This document shows positions 1 through 8,853 of a DNA stretch of 64,000 bases, piece by piece. How positions within the stretch are numbered: the first letter of the stretch is position 1; every line of letters begins with the position of its first letter. The translations under genes and the position numbers were made by a program. Source of the DNA: Bacteroidia bacterium (GTDB lineage: Bacteria; Bacteroidota; Bacteroidia; B-17B0; Aurantibacillaceae). The notes below the pieces were generated by a model, which did not search any database, was not told the DNA's origin, and saw nothing but the letters and a program-made list of their open reading frames with translations. Location of the stretch: the NCBI GenBank assembly GCA_016787445.1, contig JAEUTQ010000028.1, positions 32,243-96,242 on the forward strand, written 5' to 3'.

Positions 1-345
1 AAGCGAAAGGAAAAATCAAGTGAAGAAGAAGAATCAACATTAGAAAGTAAAGTCTCAACGCAAGAGCAAAGTTTTCTCTTATTCAAGGATGGTCACGATG
101 TGGAAAGTATTGCCAAAATGCGTGGCATGGCTCTGAGTACCATCGAAGGACATTTAGTTCCATATGTAGCAAAGGGTTTTTTAAGTGCGTCGCAATTTGT
201 AAGTGATGAAAAGTCCAGTCACATCCTGGAAGTCGCGAAAAAGTTGAATACCTACAAATTGGGTGAAATTAAAAACGCTCTGGGCGACGAATACACTTAT
301 ACGGATATAAAATTCGCGCTGGCTGCCGCTTTATCAGAATCTTAA
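1..345 (+). CDS. C-terminal fragment of a DNA helicase with an HTH tail
   Basis: The reading frame is open from base 1, so the gene starts before the window; the internal GTG at 100 is not the real start. A charged linker rich in Lys and Glu is followed by a helix-turn-helix-like stretch (roughly residues 25-110) with the pattern of the HTH domain at the C-terminus of Bacteroidota RecQ-type or Pif1/RecD-type helicases (motif around SIAKMRGMALSTIEGHL). The motor domains are not in view, so the helicase class is inferred. Its stop overlaps the convergent ydcF-like gene by four bases. Confidence 0.55.
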   Translation, partial: KRKEKSSEEEESTLESKVSTQEQSFLLFKDGHDVESIAKMRGMALSTIEGHLVPYVAKGFLSASQFVSDEKSSHILEVAKKLNTYKLGEIKNALGDEYTYTDIKFALAAALSES

Positions 346-1061
346 TTGCTTTTGTTTTTCGATTTTCTTTGCGCGCGTTTCCTTTTTCTAATCTCCTTTT
401 TTACTTTGTGTCCGCGTGTTCCTCTCAAGCGTTGTATTTTCGATTGTCTTTTTTCAATAGAAACAAAATCGGGAACAAATGCCTCTTGCGCATTTACTGT
501 AGTAAATTGGTGCGGAATTGTATTGACGCTATCTAGAATTGCGGGTAACATATCGCAGGTGAGGCCATATCTTTTCGGGAAAGCTTTCATGAAGCTGGTG
601 TGTGCTGTTTGTGAAGCGAATCCTATTTTTTTAAAGCCCAATTCCTGTGCCATTAAACAGCTATAGTACAAGTTTTCTGTGGTGTGTTCGGCTTTGGTTT
701 CGGTAAATAATATAGTTTCTGGGAGGCCGAGTTGTTGGGCATACAGTTTTAAAACAACAGCTTCTTTATAAGGCGTATAAACTGCAGCACCGGAAAAAAT
801 AATGTTTTTGGTGTAGCCATTTTTATAAAGATAAGCGGCCCAACGGAGCCGTTCACTTAAAACATTATTTATTTTTCCCGAATCACTAGGGTATCCCGGA
901 ACAATAATCACATCGTATGGTTTTTGGAGGCGGGCTTTCGCCATACATTCATCCGGCTCGGAGTAAAATTTCTTGTAATAGAGTTTACATCCGCTAAGCC
1001 AAAGCAAAGCGATTGAAAATAGTACGATTCGTTTTAAGGGATGAAGAGCGCAAAAGTTCAT
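342..1061 (-). CDS. YdcF/DUF218-family envelope lipoprotein
   Basis: A 239-aa protein with a hydrophobic N-terminus and a lipobox LSGC (Cys25), so probably a lipoprotein. The DUF218 (YdcF/SanA) fold is recognisable: a first strand YDVIIVPGYP, then the SERLRWAAYLYKNG helix, then IIFSGAA, and the conserved Glu in TKAEHTTENLYYS. The family is linked to envelope functions in other bacteria but its reaction is not settled. The C-terminal 30 residues are very basic (KKEIRKRKRAQRKSK), which is unusual. It is transcribed towards the helicase gene. Confidence 0.8.
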   Translation of the reverse strand: MNFCALHPLKRIVLFSIALLWLSGCKLYYKKFYSEPDECMAKARLQKPYDVIIVPGYPSDSGKINNVLSERLRWAAYLYKNGYTKNIIFSGAAVYTPYKEAVVLKLYAQQLGLPETILFTETKAEHTTENLYYSCLMAQELGFKKIGFASQTAHTSFMKAFPKRYGLTCDMLPAILDSVNTIPHQFTTVNAQEAFVPDFVSIEKRQSKIQRLRGTRGHKVKKEIRKRKRAQRKSKNKSN

Positions 1062-1089
1062 GATGGGCTGATAAAGCGAATATAAACAA

Positions 1090-1114
1090 AAAGCCCCTCT
1101 TGTGGAGGGGCTTT
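1090..1114 (-). terminator. Rho-independent terminator, probably the original tRNA-Lys terminator
   Basis: A perfect 10-bp stem (1090-1099 with 1105-1114) closes a 5-nt loop and on the minus strand runs into a T-rich tract. It lies 29 bp beyond the left attachment repeat, where the tRNA-Lys transcript would have ended before the element inserted. A role as ydcF leader hairpin is also possible. Confidence 0.7.
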
Positions 1115-1142
1115 GCTATTACTGAAGTAGCATTTCTGCTGT

Positions 1143-1158
1143 TGTGATCCCGCTGGGA
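1143..1158. repeat. attL: 16-bp direct repeat, displaced 3' end of tRNA-Lys
   Basis: TGTGATCCCGCTGGGA is identical to 32108-32123, which is the 3' end of the intact tRNA-Lys gene. The identity stops after 16 bp, with a second partial match (ct against tt) beyond. A remnant of a tRNA 3' end next to an integrase gene is the usual left junction of a tRNA-targeting element. Confidence 0.9.
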
Positions 1159-1273
1159 CTAATTTAACTACTTTCCATTTTTTCAATTTTCACCCAAATA
1201 TCCCGTTTTCATTGGGTAATCAGGATATTATCGGAATAATCGGTTACATCAAAAAACATCAGAATGTTGAAAA

Positions 1274-1296
1274 TGTTTCCCACAATGTTTCCCACA
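1274..1296. repeat. Tandem 11-bp repeats, candidate left integrase arm sites
   Basis: Two exact copies of TGTTTCCCACA at 1274-1284 and 1286-1296, separated by 1 bp. The same 11-mer is found twice in tandem at 32032-32053 near the other end. Their position between the att core and the integrase gene fits arm-type binding sites of a tyrosine recombinase; the binding role is inferred. Confidence 0.6.
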
Positions 1297-1342
1297 AACG
1301 CCAATTTTCATTAATTTAGTCTTGCAACAAATTTCACTCGTT

Positions 1343-2551
1343 ATGGCTACAGTATCAATAGTTTTAAGAACCGACCGCATTAATAAAAAGGGCGAAGCAC
1401 CAATCAACTTCTTTGTATTAAAGCACCGAAAATTAAGCAAAATTGCGACCGGCATATTAATCAATCCCAAGTTTTGGGACGAAAAAAACAAGCGAGTTAA
1501 GGGTACACACAAGAGTTCCGGAAGGTTGAACGCCTTCCTTTCAAACAAATTTGCAGAGCTTAATGATAGTGTCCTGGAGAACGAAACAATTTCAAAATCG
1601 TTAACCGTAAAGCAGATTAAAAATAAGATTTACGGTCAGGCGCCAACTAATTTCTTTGACTTTGCCAAAGACGTACTTGCCGGATATGAAGCGCAAAAAA
1701 TGTTTGGCACTTATGACAAGGCGGCCGCCATCGTGAACAAGATGAAAAAGTTTGTTGGCTCCGAAACACTTTTCATGCAGGAAATAAATGCAGAGTGGTT
1801 AACCAAGTATGATAACTACTGCCGCGAAGAATGGGAAAACAAAACGAATACCGTTCACAAAGACATGAAGTTTATTCGCAAAGTGTTTAACGATGCTATC
1901 CGCATGGATAAAGTGGACATGAAAGACAATCCATTTTTGAAATACAGACTAAAAGTTGAAAAAACACAACGTACATTTTTATCCGAAGATGAATTGACCG
2001 CATTTGCCAAAGTGAAATGTACTCCCGGCACAAGAATGGAATTGCATCAAGATATGTTTGTATTTGCAGCGCACACCGGTGGCTTACGTGTTTCGGATGT
2101 GCTTCAATTGAAGTGGAAGAACATTGATAAAACACATATCAATTTCACCATTCAGAAAACAGGTACGCAATTGTCTATTCGGGTTCCTGATAAAGCCATG
2201 GCAATAATAGATAAGTACAGAAGCAAAAATCAAAACAAGGAACACTACATTTTTCCGATGTTGAGTAATTCTCTGAAAGAAGATGATCTTCGATTGATGG
2301 ATAGAGAAATTTCCGGAGCCACCGCCTACATCAATAAGAACCTGAAAGAAATTGCAAAGGCAGCTGAAATAACTAAACCTATCAGCTTCCATATTTCACG
2401 CCATACTTTCGCTACCCGGGCACTGCGGAAAGGCATTAGCATCGATAAAGTTTCTAAACTCATGGGGCATTCTGCCATTCGCGAAACACAGGTCTATGCA
2501 AAAATCGTAAATGAGGAACTGGATAAAGCTATGCTTGTGTTTAATGATTAA
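1343..2551 (+). CDS. int: Tyrosine recombinase (site-specific integrase)
   Basis: A 402-aa phage-type integrase of the Bacteroidota pattern: an N-terminal arm-binding domain (about residues 1-95, with the INPKFWDEKNKRVKG signature), a SAM-like core-binding domain (about 105-195), and a catalytic domain with Arg249 (GGLRVSD), the Lys of IQKTG, His350 and Arg353 (HISRH), His376 (MGHS) and nucleophile Tyr385 (QVYAK). ATG at 1343 is chosen over an in-frame TTG at 1322. It lies 184 bp inside attL and should catalyse insertion into the 3' end of tRNA-Lys and excision. The frame is intact. Confidence 0.95.
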   Translation: MATVSIVLRTDRINKKGEAPINFFVLKHRKLSKIATGILINPKFWDEKNKRVKGTHKSSGRLNAFLSNKFAELNDSVLENETISKSLTVKQIKNKIYGQAPTNFFDFAKDVLAGYEAQKMFGTYDKAAAIVNKMKKFVGSETLFMQEINAEWLTKYDNYCREEWENKTNTVHKDMKFIRKVFNDAIRMDKVDMKDNPFLKYRLKVEKTQRTFLSEDELTAFAKVKCTPGTRMELHQDMFVFAAHTGGLRVSDVLQLKWKNIDKTHINFTIQKTGTQLSIRVPDKAMAIIDKYRSKNQNKEHYIFPMLSNSLKEDDLRLMDREISGATAYINKNLKEIAKAAEITKPISFHISRHTFATRALRKGISIDKVSKLMGHSAIRETQVYAKIVNEELDKAMLVFND

Positions 2552-2555
2552 ACAC

Positions 2556-2981
2556 TTAAATTTCCTTGCCTGCATATACTATATTGTCCCTATCCTTTTT
2601 ATTCCATGAATAGTTTAAGGTTAGACCATCTCCTTTTACATTATCTTCCGAGCCCCACCATCCAGTTGGGTATTTATCGTGGGCAAGCTCACCCTTTACC
2701 ACAATGGCTACATGGCCGCTTTTTCTAGGTGGATCATGCTTATCACTTCTTAGCCCTGCGACAACGAACCATCCGTTGTCAGCTTTTTCCTTGGCAGTTT
2801 TCCCATCCTTTATTAACGTCCAACCGTCCTTTTTCAGTCCTTTAACAATTTCATCCGCATCTCCGGATAGCGTTACCCCAAATTTTTTCGCTACTTCAAT
2901 TACAAACTCATTACAAAAGGCTTTATGAGTTTTGTATTTCTTTTCGCATTCCTCGATGATTTCTTTTGCCTTATTTGCCAT
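2556..2981 (-). CDS. Small Cys/His amidase-like protein (CHAP or NlpC/P60 type), possible effector
   Basis: A 141-aa protein without signal peptide. Cys23 in the helix AFCNEFVIEVAKKFGV, followed by the strand GHVAIVV (His90), is the order expected of papain-like peptidoglycan amidases, and the C-terminal part (TLNYSWNKKDRDNIVYAG) looks like the last strands of such folds. The lack of an export signal and its place 20 bp downstream of an 809-aa protein suggest a delivered effector or cargo, but this is inference. No adjacent gene looks like an immunity protein. It could also be a lysis or cell-wall enzyme of the element. Confidence 0.5.
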   Translation of the reverse strand: MANKAKEIIEECEKKYKTHKAFCNEFVIEVAKKFGVTLSGDADEIVKGLKKDGWTLIKDGKTAKEKADNGWFVVAGLRSDKHDPPRKSGHVAIVVKGELAHDKYPTGWWGSEDNVKGDGLTLNYSWNKKDRDNIVYAGKEI

Positions 2982-3001
2982 ATTACAATATTAACTATTA
3001 A

Positions 3002-5431
3002 TTACAATGACCATCTGTGACCAAATATTTTGCCCGAAGGTTTTTTTACTCTAACCTTAACGTGTAAAATATCTCTAAACGATTTTTCTATCTGGCTAGC
3101 ATCAAATTTTGCCTCCTTCAGTAGCTTGACTAAAGCTTTGTTATCGGTTATATCAAATCTCTTTGTAAGAATTTTTACGGCTTCATCGGTTGATTTGCCC
3201 ATTCCGTTCAACATTTCTGTGACATGTTTAATATCCAAGTTTATTTTTTTAGCATAAGAAATGAGTTGGGAGCTCATTCCACTAAACGCTTTACCAATTT
3301 CCTTATAGGTAAAGTCAGCCCCGCGAAGAATTTTTAAGATTTCTTTTGGAGAATCATCAACAAATTCTTTAATCGCAGAAGCTATTTCTCTCACTTTGAA
3401 TTCAGATTCTTTCAAAAGCTTTGCAACCTCCTCGGGGCCTTTTTCCAATCCTTTACTAATCACTAAATATGCAAGCTTACATCCTACTTCGGCCTTTTTC
3501 AAGAGGTCTAAAATCATCTTAGCATTATTACCTAACTCGTCCTTTAAACGTTGAGCTATAATCAATGCCTGGTCTTTTAAATTGTTTGCAATATCTATCA
3601 CTCCATGAACTATCCCCTTAAGCCAAGCCAAAGTGTCATTGAAAATCGATTTCAATTTTTCTTTGATAGCTTCTAATACCATTGTAGGTAAATCATAGAA
3701 TTTTTCCAGGTCTTCAGTTTTTATTTTTACAGGGATCGTAATTGGTTTACCAAAGAGCTTGAAAGTGCAATCGAAACTAAACGATTCAGGAACTCCTTTT
3801 CTAATTACTAATTTTCCAGCACAACCTACAGAAAAACTAATTTTGATTTTTCCAAAGGGCTCAACCTTCATTTGTATTTTAGGCGTAGAGAGTTTTAGTT
3901 TTACATCAATATCTATATCTCCTTTTTTAGAAATTACACCTTTAAATGAAGCAGGTGCGAATGGTAAAGATTGTTTAAAAGAAAAACTTATGCCATTTTT
4001 ATTAAATTTTGAAGTAGCATTCAAGGCTTCTATTTTATCAAAAATCTTTACTTTTAAGGCCGATTCGAATTGCGGATCACCGTCATCAACTCTGAAATCA
4101 AACTGCATTCCTCCTGGCTTTACTTTCCCTTTATGCCCTTCAGAATTGCCTCCAATTTCTATTATGTGTGGAATTGAAATAGGCTCAACTAAGAATAACC
4201 CTTTTACCTCTTTAGCTTCTTGGTAATAATTAAGCTCCGTGTAACCGTGAATACCAAGTAATTTGAATTCCGAAAAAATACCGAAACCGACTGGTGCAAT
4301 TTCCCCAGATCTCAAGATAAAGCCCGGCTGGTCGCACCAATAAATATTGAGATCATTAAATGAAAGTACATCGTCAATAAATTTAGGAAATCCTGGCGCT
4401 ACACCTGTTAGCATTTCGATTCCTTTACTAAATGTAAGTTCCTTAATTTTTCCATCGAACAATGCCGGGACAGGCGTGGAGCTTAGATTAGAATATTGTA
4501 ACTCAAAATTATTACTTTCTAAATCTGAACTCTGTTTTGATTTATCTGACTTTGTTCCAAAGTTACCAAATGCCCCATACGTATATGTTTTTTTAATCAA
4601 TGATCCTCCGAACTTAATATTCACATTCCACACTTTAATTCCTGGTAACTCGTTCGATATCATCAGTTCGTTCGGAACTTTTGCTTGTAAGGTAAATAAG
4701 TCTAATGCCAATGAAATATCACCGTTTTTAACCTCAATAGGTTTCTGTTCCGGCATAAGATTAATGGAATAATCACCTCTAATGGTAATTGAATCGGATG
4801 AATGAACAATAATTTCTTTGACCTCAAAAGCGATAATATCCAGTAAAGAAAGTTCCCAATGTACTTTTTTTGAAATGGTTTTATCTAATGGATTAATCTG
4901 AAATAAATTATCTTTTAAACCGAGATCTTCTAAGATTTCATTTTTAAAATGAGTTGCAACGTTATATACTCCGTTCGGTATAACTTCATACAACAGTTTG
5001 TCGCCATTATCATCAAATTCTAGTTCAATCGGACTTTTTAAAGAAGTAAAATAGAAAATAGTGTTATCTAAGTTTGCTCCGATTTCATGAAGAATATTAA
5101 CCACTCCATCACCAATAAACGAGCCCCAGCTTCCTTCCGGTTCTACTGATATTACGTATTCTATTTTATTCATATTATTAAAAAAAGCGACCGTGATATC
5201 AACATCTGCTTTTTTGAACCATTTTTTAAACCAAAACGTACTTGTTATAGTTATTTCTTTATCCGTGAATTCCGAATAGATAGGTTTTTTTAATTCAATT
5301 ATTCCATCATTTAGGTCAAAGAAATTTTCTAAATCTTTTATAATATTGGGGGCAACTGTTTTTAGATCAAATGCAAACTGATTATTGGCCTTCTGACCAG
5401 CAAGGTTCAGGGATAATTCTTTAAAAGTCAT
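3002..5431 (-). CDS. Large protein of unknown function: beta-rich body and C-terminal helical repeats
   Basis: 809 aa with no signal peptide or clear membrane segment. Residues up to about 600 are rich in alternating beta-strand patterns. The C-terminal 200 residues turn into helical repeats of about 30 residues, each with a form like AKLLKESEFKVREIASAIKEF or VKILTKRFDITDNKALVKLL. The end is basic (KVRVKKPSGKIFGHRWSL). I do not recognise the family with confidence. It probably forms an operon with the amidase-like gene at 2556-2981, which follows after 20 bp, so a scaffold, carrier or partner role is possible. Confidence 0.6.
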   Translation of the reverse strand: MTFKELSLNLAGQKANNQFAFDLKTVAPNIIKDLENFFDLNDGIIELKKPIYSEFTDKEITITSTFWFKKWFKKADVDITVAFFNNMNKIEYVISVEPEGSWGSFIGDGVVNILHEIGANLDNTIFYFTSLKSPIELEFDDNGDKLLYEVIPNGVYNVATHFKNEILEDLGLKDNLFQINPLDKTISKKVHWELSLLDIIAFEVKEIIVHSSDSITIRGDYSINLMPEQKPIEVKNGDISLALDLFTLQAKVPNELMISNELPGIKVWNVNIKFGGSLIKKTYTYGAFGNFGTKSDKSKQSSDLESNNFELQYSNLSSTPVPALFDGKIKELTFSKGIEMLTGVAPGFPKFIDDVLSFNDLNIYWCDQPGFILRSGEIAPVGFGIFSEFKLLGIHGYTELNYYQEAKEVKGLFLVEPISIPHIIEIGGNSEGHKGKVKPGGMQFDFRVDDGDPQFESALKVKIFDKIEALNATSKFNKNGISFSFKQSLPFAPASFKGVISKKGDIDIDVKLKLSTPKIQMKVEPFGKIKISFSVGCAGKLVIRKGVPESFSFDCTFKLFGKPITIPVKIKTEDLEKFYDLPTMVLEAIKEKLKSIFNDTLAWLKGIVHGVIDIANNLKDQALIIAQRLKDELGNNAKMILDLLKKAEVGCKLAYLVISKGLEKGPEEVAKLLKESEFKVREIASAIKEFVDDSPKEILKILRGADFTYKEIGKAFSGMSSQLISYAKKINLDIKHVTEMLNGMGKSTDEAVKILTKRFDITDNKALVKLLKEAKFDASQIEKSFRDILHVKVRVKKPSGKIFGHRWSL

Positions 5432-5565
5432 GAGTTGGATTTGGTTGTCAAGATATTAAAAAATAATTATTCAAGTGCTCCCGATTGCCTTAATATGACC
5501 TTTGCTTATAATATAAATAGTCTCAGGTCGTTCATGACTGATTTTTAATCGAATAGCCCTAAAAT

Positions 5566-5596
5566 CTTGCTATAAAACATAGCAAGCCGTTGCTAT
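5566..5596. promoter_or_regulatory. Dyad CTTGCTAT-N5-ATAGCAAG plus a third half-site
   Basis: A perfect 8-bp inverted repeat (5566-5573 and 5579-5586) with a 5-bp spacer, followed by another TTGCTAT at 5590-5596. It lies 116 bp upstream of the start at 5712, in a 280-bp gap between divergent genes. The same dyad occurs at 59417-59435 and 60264-60282, so it looks like an operator. The rest of the gap (5432-5711) shows nothing else I can name. Confidence 0.5.
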
Positions 5597-5711
5597 ATTT
5601 TTTAACAATCAGGTGAATTTCAATGCAATTTAATATTTTAGGGTGTCGATTTTTGATTAAAATACAATCAATGATTGACAAATATTCAGTCAACTTGAAT
5701 CAAATAACCCA

Positions 5712-6587
5712 ATGCTCAAAGGCCCGGTACAGGTTGCTCCTTTTAAGGAGCATAACATATTGGATATTGCACACTCTGAACCACATGAGTTCGATGTGAT
5801 AACCTATTTACCTGAACAGCCTTCAAATTTTATTCTTTCCGGAAAATTTTCTCTGCAGCAATACTGCCAGTGTTTGCTTCGCAAACTTTTTTCATTGAAT
5901 AAATCCAAAATCAAACCATTCATTCAATATCAATGCGAACAATTGCAAGATCCTTTTGTATGGCTAAACAAATTTGAAAAACTCATTGACCTTAACCGGG
6001 AATTATTTACCACCAAAGAGGAAAACATAAAAGTTGAAAAAGCATTGATGGTAATTGAATTATTACGTCAGGAGATTGAATGCAATAAATTCAATAAAGC
6101 TGCTCGATTTGATTTTGATAGAGTAAAAGGAAAATTGAAACAGTATTCTTCACCCGAAGAGCAATTGAGTTTTTTATACGAAGCCCAAGCAGAATATTTA
6201 CAAAACAAACCGAAATTAGTTGACCCTTCTGAAATTCCTTTTGATCAAAAGTGTTCGATTGAGATTGAAAAAATAGAACGATTAGAACAATTGAAAAAAA
6301 GAACAACACAACGAACAGCAGTATTAATTGGCAAAAGCATAAAGGAAAAAATTGCAATTCGCGGACATCTGAATATTTTGGTGGATGCATTTTATCAAAT
6401 GCTACATGAGAAAAAGACAAACGGTTTGCCTTACATTGATGCAACTGCCTCTGAAATTACCGATTTCATCGTAAATAATTTTGTAGATAAAGATGGTCAT
6501 CCAATTTCTGAAAGCACAGTCCGTACCATGCTATCACCTAATAAACCGGAGAAAAGACCCAAAAATGATAACCGAATTCAACTTTAA
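5712..6587 (+). CDS. Mobile-element protein of unknown function (RteC-neighbourhood type)
   Basis: A 291-aa soluble, mostly helical protein. The C-terminal 75 residues (from about GHLNILVDAFYQML to STVRTMLSPNKPEKRPK) resemble a segment that I recall in proteins of Bacteroidota mobile elements, often in RteC-type regulators; the form ATASEITDFIVNNFVD...SESTVRTML suggests a winged-helix or DNA-binding unit. It is followed after 3 bp by the 567-aa gene, so the two are likely co-expressed. The 5' region holds a dyad operator candidate. Its function is unknown. Confidence 0.55.
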   Translation: MLKGPVQVAPFKEHNILDIAHSEPHEFDVITYLPEQPSNFILSGKFSLQQYCQCLLRKLFSLNKSKIKPFIQYQCEQLQDPFVWLNKFEKLIDLNRELFTTKEENIKVEKALMVIELLRQEIECNKFNKAARFDFDRVKGKLKQYSSPEEQLSFLYEAQAEYLQNKPKLVDPSEIPFDQKCSIEIEKIERLEQLKKRTTQRTAVLIGKSIKEKIAIRGHLNILVDAFYQMLHEKKTNGLPYIDATASEITDFIVNNFVDKDGHPISESTVRTMLSPNKPEKRPKNDNRIQL

Positions 6588-6590
6588 GAT

Positions 6591-8294
6591 ATGAGTGAAA
6601 AAAAAGAAAAAGAGAGGGACGAAAAAGGCGATGTAAAATTTGATTATAAAATCGATTGGCAAAAAATTCGAGAAGATAGATATACTTACATTTTTCATTA
6701 TTACGATGAAGATAAAAAGCGCTACTTCCCCTACTTTGGTTTGTTTAGCACTACAGATGAAGTTTTAGTGAAAGCAAAGCAAGATTCAAATTTTTACGAA
6801 AAGCAATTGTATTGGACACCTGATAACCCACCTTATGATTTTTTTATACGATATCATAACTGGCAACTCGAATTATTGGTAGAACACTTTAAAGAAGTAT
6901 TTGAAGAAAGGGCATTTCTTGATGGTTATCAACCGAGCCATAAATATTTCAAAATTATTCTTCCGAAGCCCGTGCATGATGAAATAATTAATTGCATTAA
7001 TGATTTTGAACTATTGCAAATAAGAGATTTGTTATTTGAGATTATCTCAGTTGCACAAGATAAGTACATTGATGATGTTGTTTTCTGGGAACAACCTGAA
7101 ATGCAAAAGTTAATTACAAGTGCAGAAAAGGAAACACAGAAAGCAATTGACATAATTCAACGTTTGGATGAAAAACCATGGATGCGAGGCGATACTGGGG
7201 CAAAAAAACCATCCGAACTACTTCACATAAATTTTGCATTCAATGACGGCACAGTAAAAATTGAACACTCCTGGCTTGCAAAAGAGTTTATTGATCACTT
7301 CAAAAGACATTATTCTGATTTGCACTACAAAAACTGGAAATTGGATTTGGAGCAATATCCTGATCGTTTTAAGGATAATATTAAAAAGCAGCAATTCAAA
7401 TATAGACTGGCAAAGTCATTTTACAACCTGCTCACCAAAGGGAAATTCTTTGAAGTAACCAGAAAGGAACCAACGCCTAACAGATTAATGCTATGCATTG
7501 CCAAGCTACTGGAGTTCTGTTCCATTTCGGTGGCAGGTCCGGATGAATTAGACGAAATAAAAATAAAGAACGTAAGAAACTGGTTAAATCGTAATGAACT
7601 GCAACCTGCAATTACTTTTTTAGAAGTTCCCGCAAATAAGGAAAGACTCCTTAAATATTTCGAGCCGGAATTTATCAATATAACCGATGATGTAAAAAGA
7701 GCAGATGCTCTTTCCCTTGCTGCTTTTTTGAGTAAGAAGTATAACGTTGATCACATGCTTTCTGATCTTGCTCATATAACCCAGGCAATAATAGAAGGGA
7801 ATTGGTTAATCGGGCACCAGATGTTTGCAGGTGGTATTCCGAGAGAAGCACCGTTTGAAGAATTCCAAAGTTTTAGAAAATTGATCAAAGGTGTAAAGAG
7901 TAAACAAAAAATTACATCATTGAAATTTAAGATTGAAGGTGATGAAGCCGAATATGAATTGGAACAACGTTTACCAATATACTTAATTGAGGAAGCGTTA
8001 AAAGAATATTCGGAAGATCATCAGGTTGAAATGGACACCGATCTGATAAATACGAATTCCGCCCAATTTAATCAACCTGAAGAACGTTTCATGGTCCGTT
8101 TTGTAAACTCATTTTATAACTATTTGCTGACCGAAGCACCGCCAGCAGAAAACGAATATATGCCATCAGAGCGGTATTACGGTATTATTGCTGATATGCT
8201 ACAAAAGACTTGGTTTTTCTATCACCAACGTCATCCGGATTGGTTCATTATTGCTAAAGTGAAGCAGTGGCATAAGCTGGCATTAAAAAAATAA
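6591..8294 (+). CDS. Unknown 567-aa protein with an internal duplication
   Basis: A soluble, Lys/Glu-rich protein with a very charged start (MSEKKEKERDEKGD) and no recognised catalytic motif. Two segments resemble each other: FKYRLAKSFYNLLTKGKFF (about residue 267) and FMVRFVNSFYNYLLTEAPP (about residue 501), each followed by a similar helix of about 25 residues, which points to a duplicated helical domain. It follows the 5712 gene after 3 bp. I do not recognise the family. Confidence 0.55.
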   Translation: MSEKKEKERDEKGDVKFDYKIDWQKIREDRYTYIFHYYDEDKKRYFPYFGLFSTTDEVLVKAKQDSNFYEKQLYWTPDNPPYDFFIRYHNWQLELLVEHFKEVFEERAFLDGYQPSHKYFKIILPKPVHDEIINCINDFELLQIRDLLFEIISVAQDKYIDDVVFWEQPEMQKLITSAEKETQKAIDIIQRLDEKPWMRGDTGAKKPSELLHINFAFNDGTVKIEHSWLAKEFIDHFKRHYSDLHYKNWKLDLEQYPDRFKDNIKKQQFKYRLAKSFYNLLTKGKFFEVTRKEPTPNRLMLCIAKLLEFCSISVAGPDELDEIKIKNVRNWLNRNELQPAITFLEVPANKERLLKYFEPEFINITDDVKRADALSLAAFLSKKYNVDHMLSDLAHITQAIIEGNWLIGHQMFAGGIPREAPFEEFQSFRKLIKGVKSKQKITSLKFKIEGDEAEYELEQRLPIYLIEEALKEYSEDHQVEMDTDLINTNSAQFNQPEERFMVRFVNSFYNYLLTEAPPAENEYMPSERYYGIIADMLQKTWFFYHQRHPDWFIIAKVKQWHKLALKK

Positions 8295-8422
8295 TTACTC
8301 AAAAGAAGACCATCTTAATTTACTGATTTGCAATAGGAACAAAGGCCTCCAAAATTGGTCATCTTGTGTTCCTGCCAACCTTCTCCCTTCTATGTTTCTT
8401 TGCTATAAATAATTTAATTAGC

Positions 8423-8542
8423 ATGGAAAAAAAGAAAAAACCGGGCAAAAGTAAAAGGATCGGCAAATGGTGGGAGACGAATAAAGATATTCTGAAATCA
8501 GTTCTCGATTTTTTAAAAATTATAATTAGCCTCCTATTTTAA
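8423..8542 (+). CDS. Possible 39-aa cationic membrane peptide
   Basis: A short ORF from ATG 8423 to TAA 8542. The first 13 residues are strongly basic (MEKKKKPGKSKRI), then a tryptophan pair (KWWE), then a C-terminal amphipathic to hydrophobic stretch (VLDFLKIIISLLF). That layout is seen in small membrane peptides and type I toxins. It stands alone in a 559-bp gap between larger genes. Coding is plausible but unproven. Confidence 0.35.
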   Translation: MEKKKKPGKSKRIGKWWETNKDILKSVLDFLKIIISLLF

Positions 8543-8546
8543 GCAC

Positions 8547-8800
8547 AGGTCAAAAATGACCTCCTGACCATTGCCAATTCAGGGATTCATCCTTTTTGGC
8601 AAAAATCTTTAACCGCATTTCAGCTCCGCTGTCTTGCGGTTTTTTTTCGTGAAACTCAAGTTTTATTTTGCTGCTCAATTAAAACTTGTTAGTTGAACAA
8701 TACCGATCGCTTGCGCATCGGGAATTTCCAAAAATCAAACTTCCATACACCTCAACAACTTAGATAAACTCGGTCACATGTGACCTCTTTTGACCAATGC
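8547..8800. promoter_or_regulatory. Cluster of GGTCA/TGACC palindromes upstream of the replication genes
   Basis: AGGTCA-AAAA-TGACCT at 8547-8562 with another TGACC at 8565-8569, and a perfect 14-bp palindrome GGTCACATGTGACC at 8772-8785 followed by TTGACC. They precede the HTH/RepA-like gene set that starts at 8854. They could be operators of the HTH protein or part of a replication origin. The rest of the 8295-8853 gap holds the small ORF at 8423 and the terminator at 8611. Confidence 0.4.
8611..8648 (+). terminator. Rho-independent terminator
   Basis: AACCGCA (8611-8617) pairs with TGCGGTT (8635-8641) and is followed by a run of T. It would end transcripts from the 5712-8542 genes. Confidence 0.6.
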
Positions 8801-8853
8801 GACCCTTCGCGATTTTATTGTTTTGCTCCATAAACATTTAAAAAGCACAAATT

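Noticed and set aside
1..345. A separate small gene starting at GTG 100
   Set aside because: The frame is open back to base 1, so this is the tail of a larger protein.
346..666. An ORF on the plus strand opposite the ydcF-like gene
   Set aside because: It is the antisense shadow of a recognisable family gene.
1113..1132. A fourth copy of the TTGCTAT dyad near attL
   Set aside because: The right arm is GTAGCAT and the spacing is 7 rather than 5 bp, so it does not fit.
1274..1296. CRISPR-like repeat
   Set aside because: Only two tandem 11-bp copies per end with no spacers; no cas genes besides the Cas4-like nuclease, which sits beside the Argonaute.
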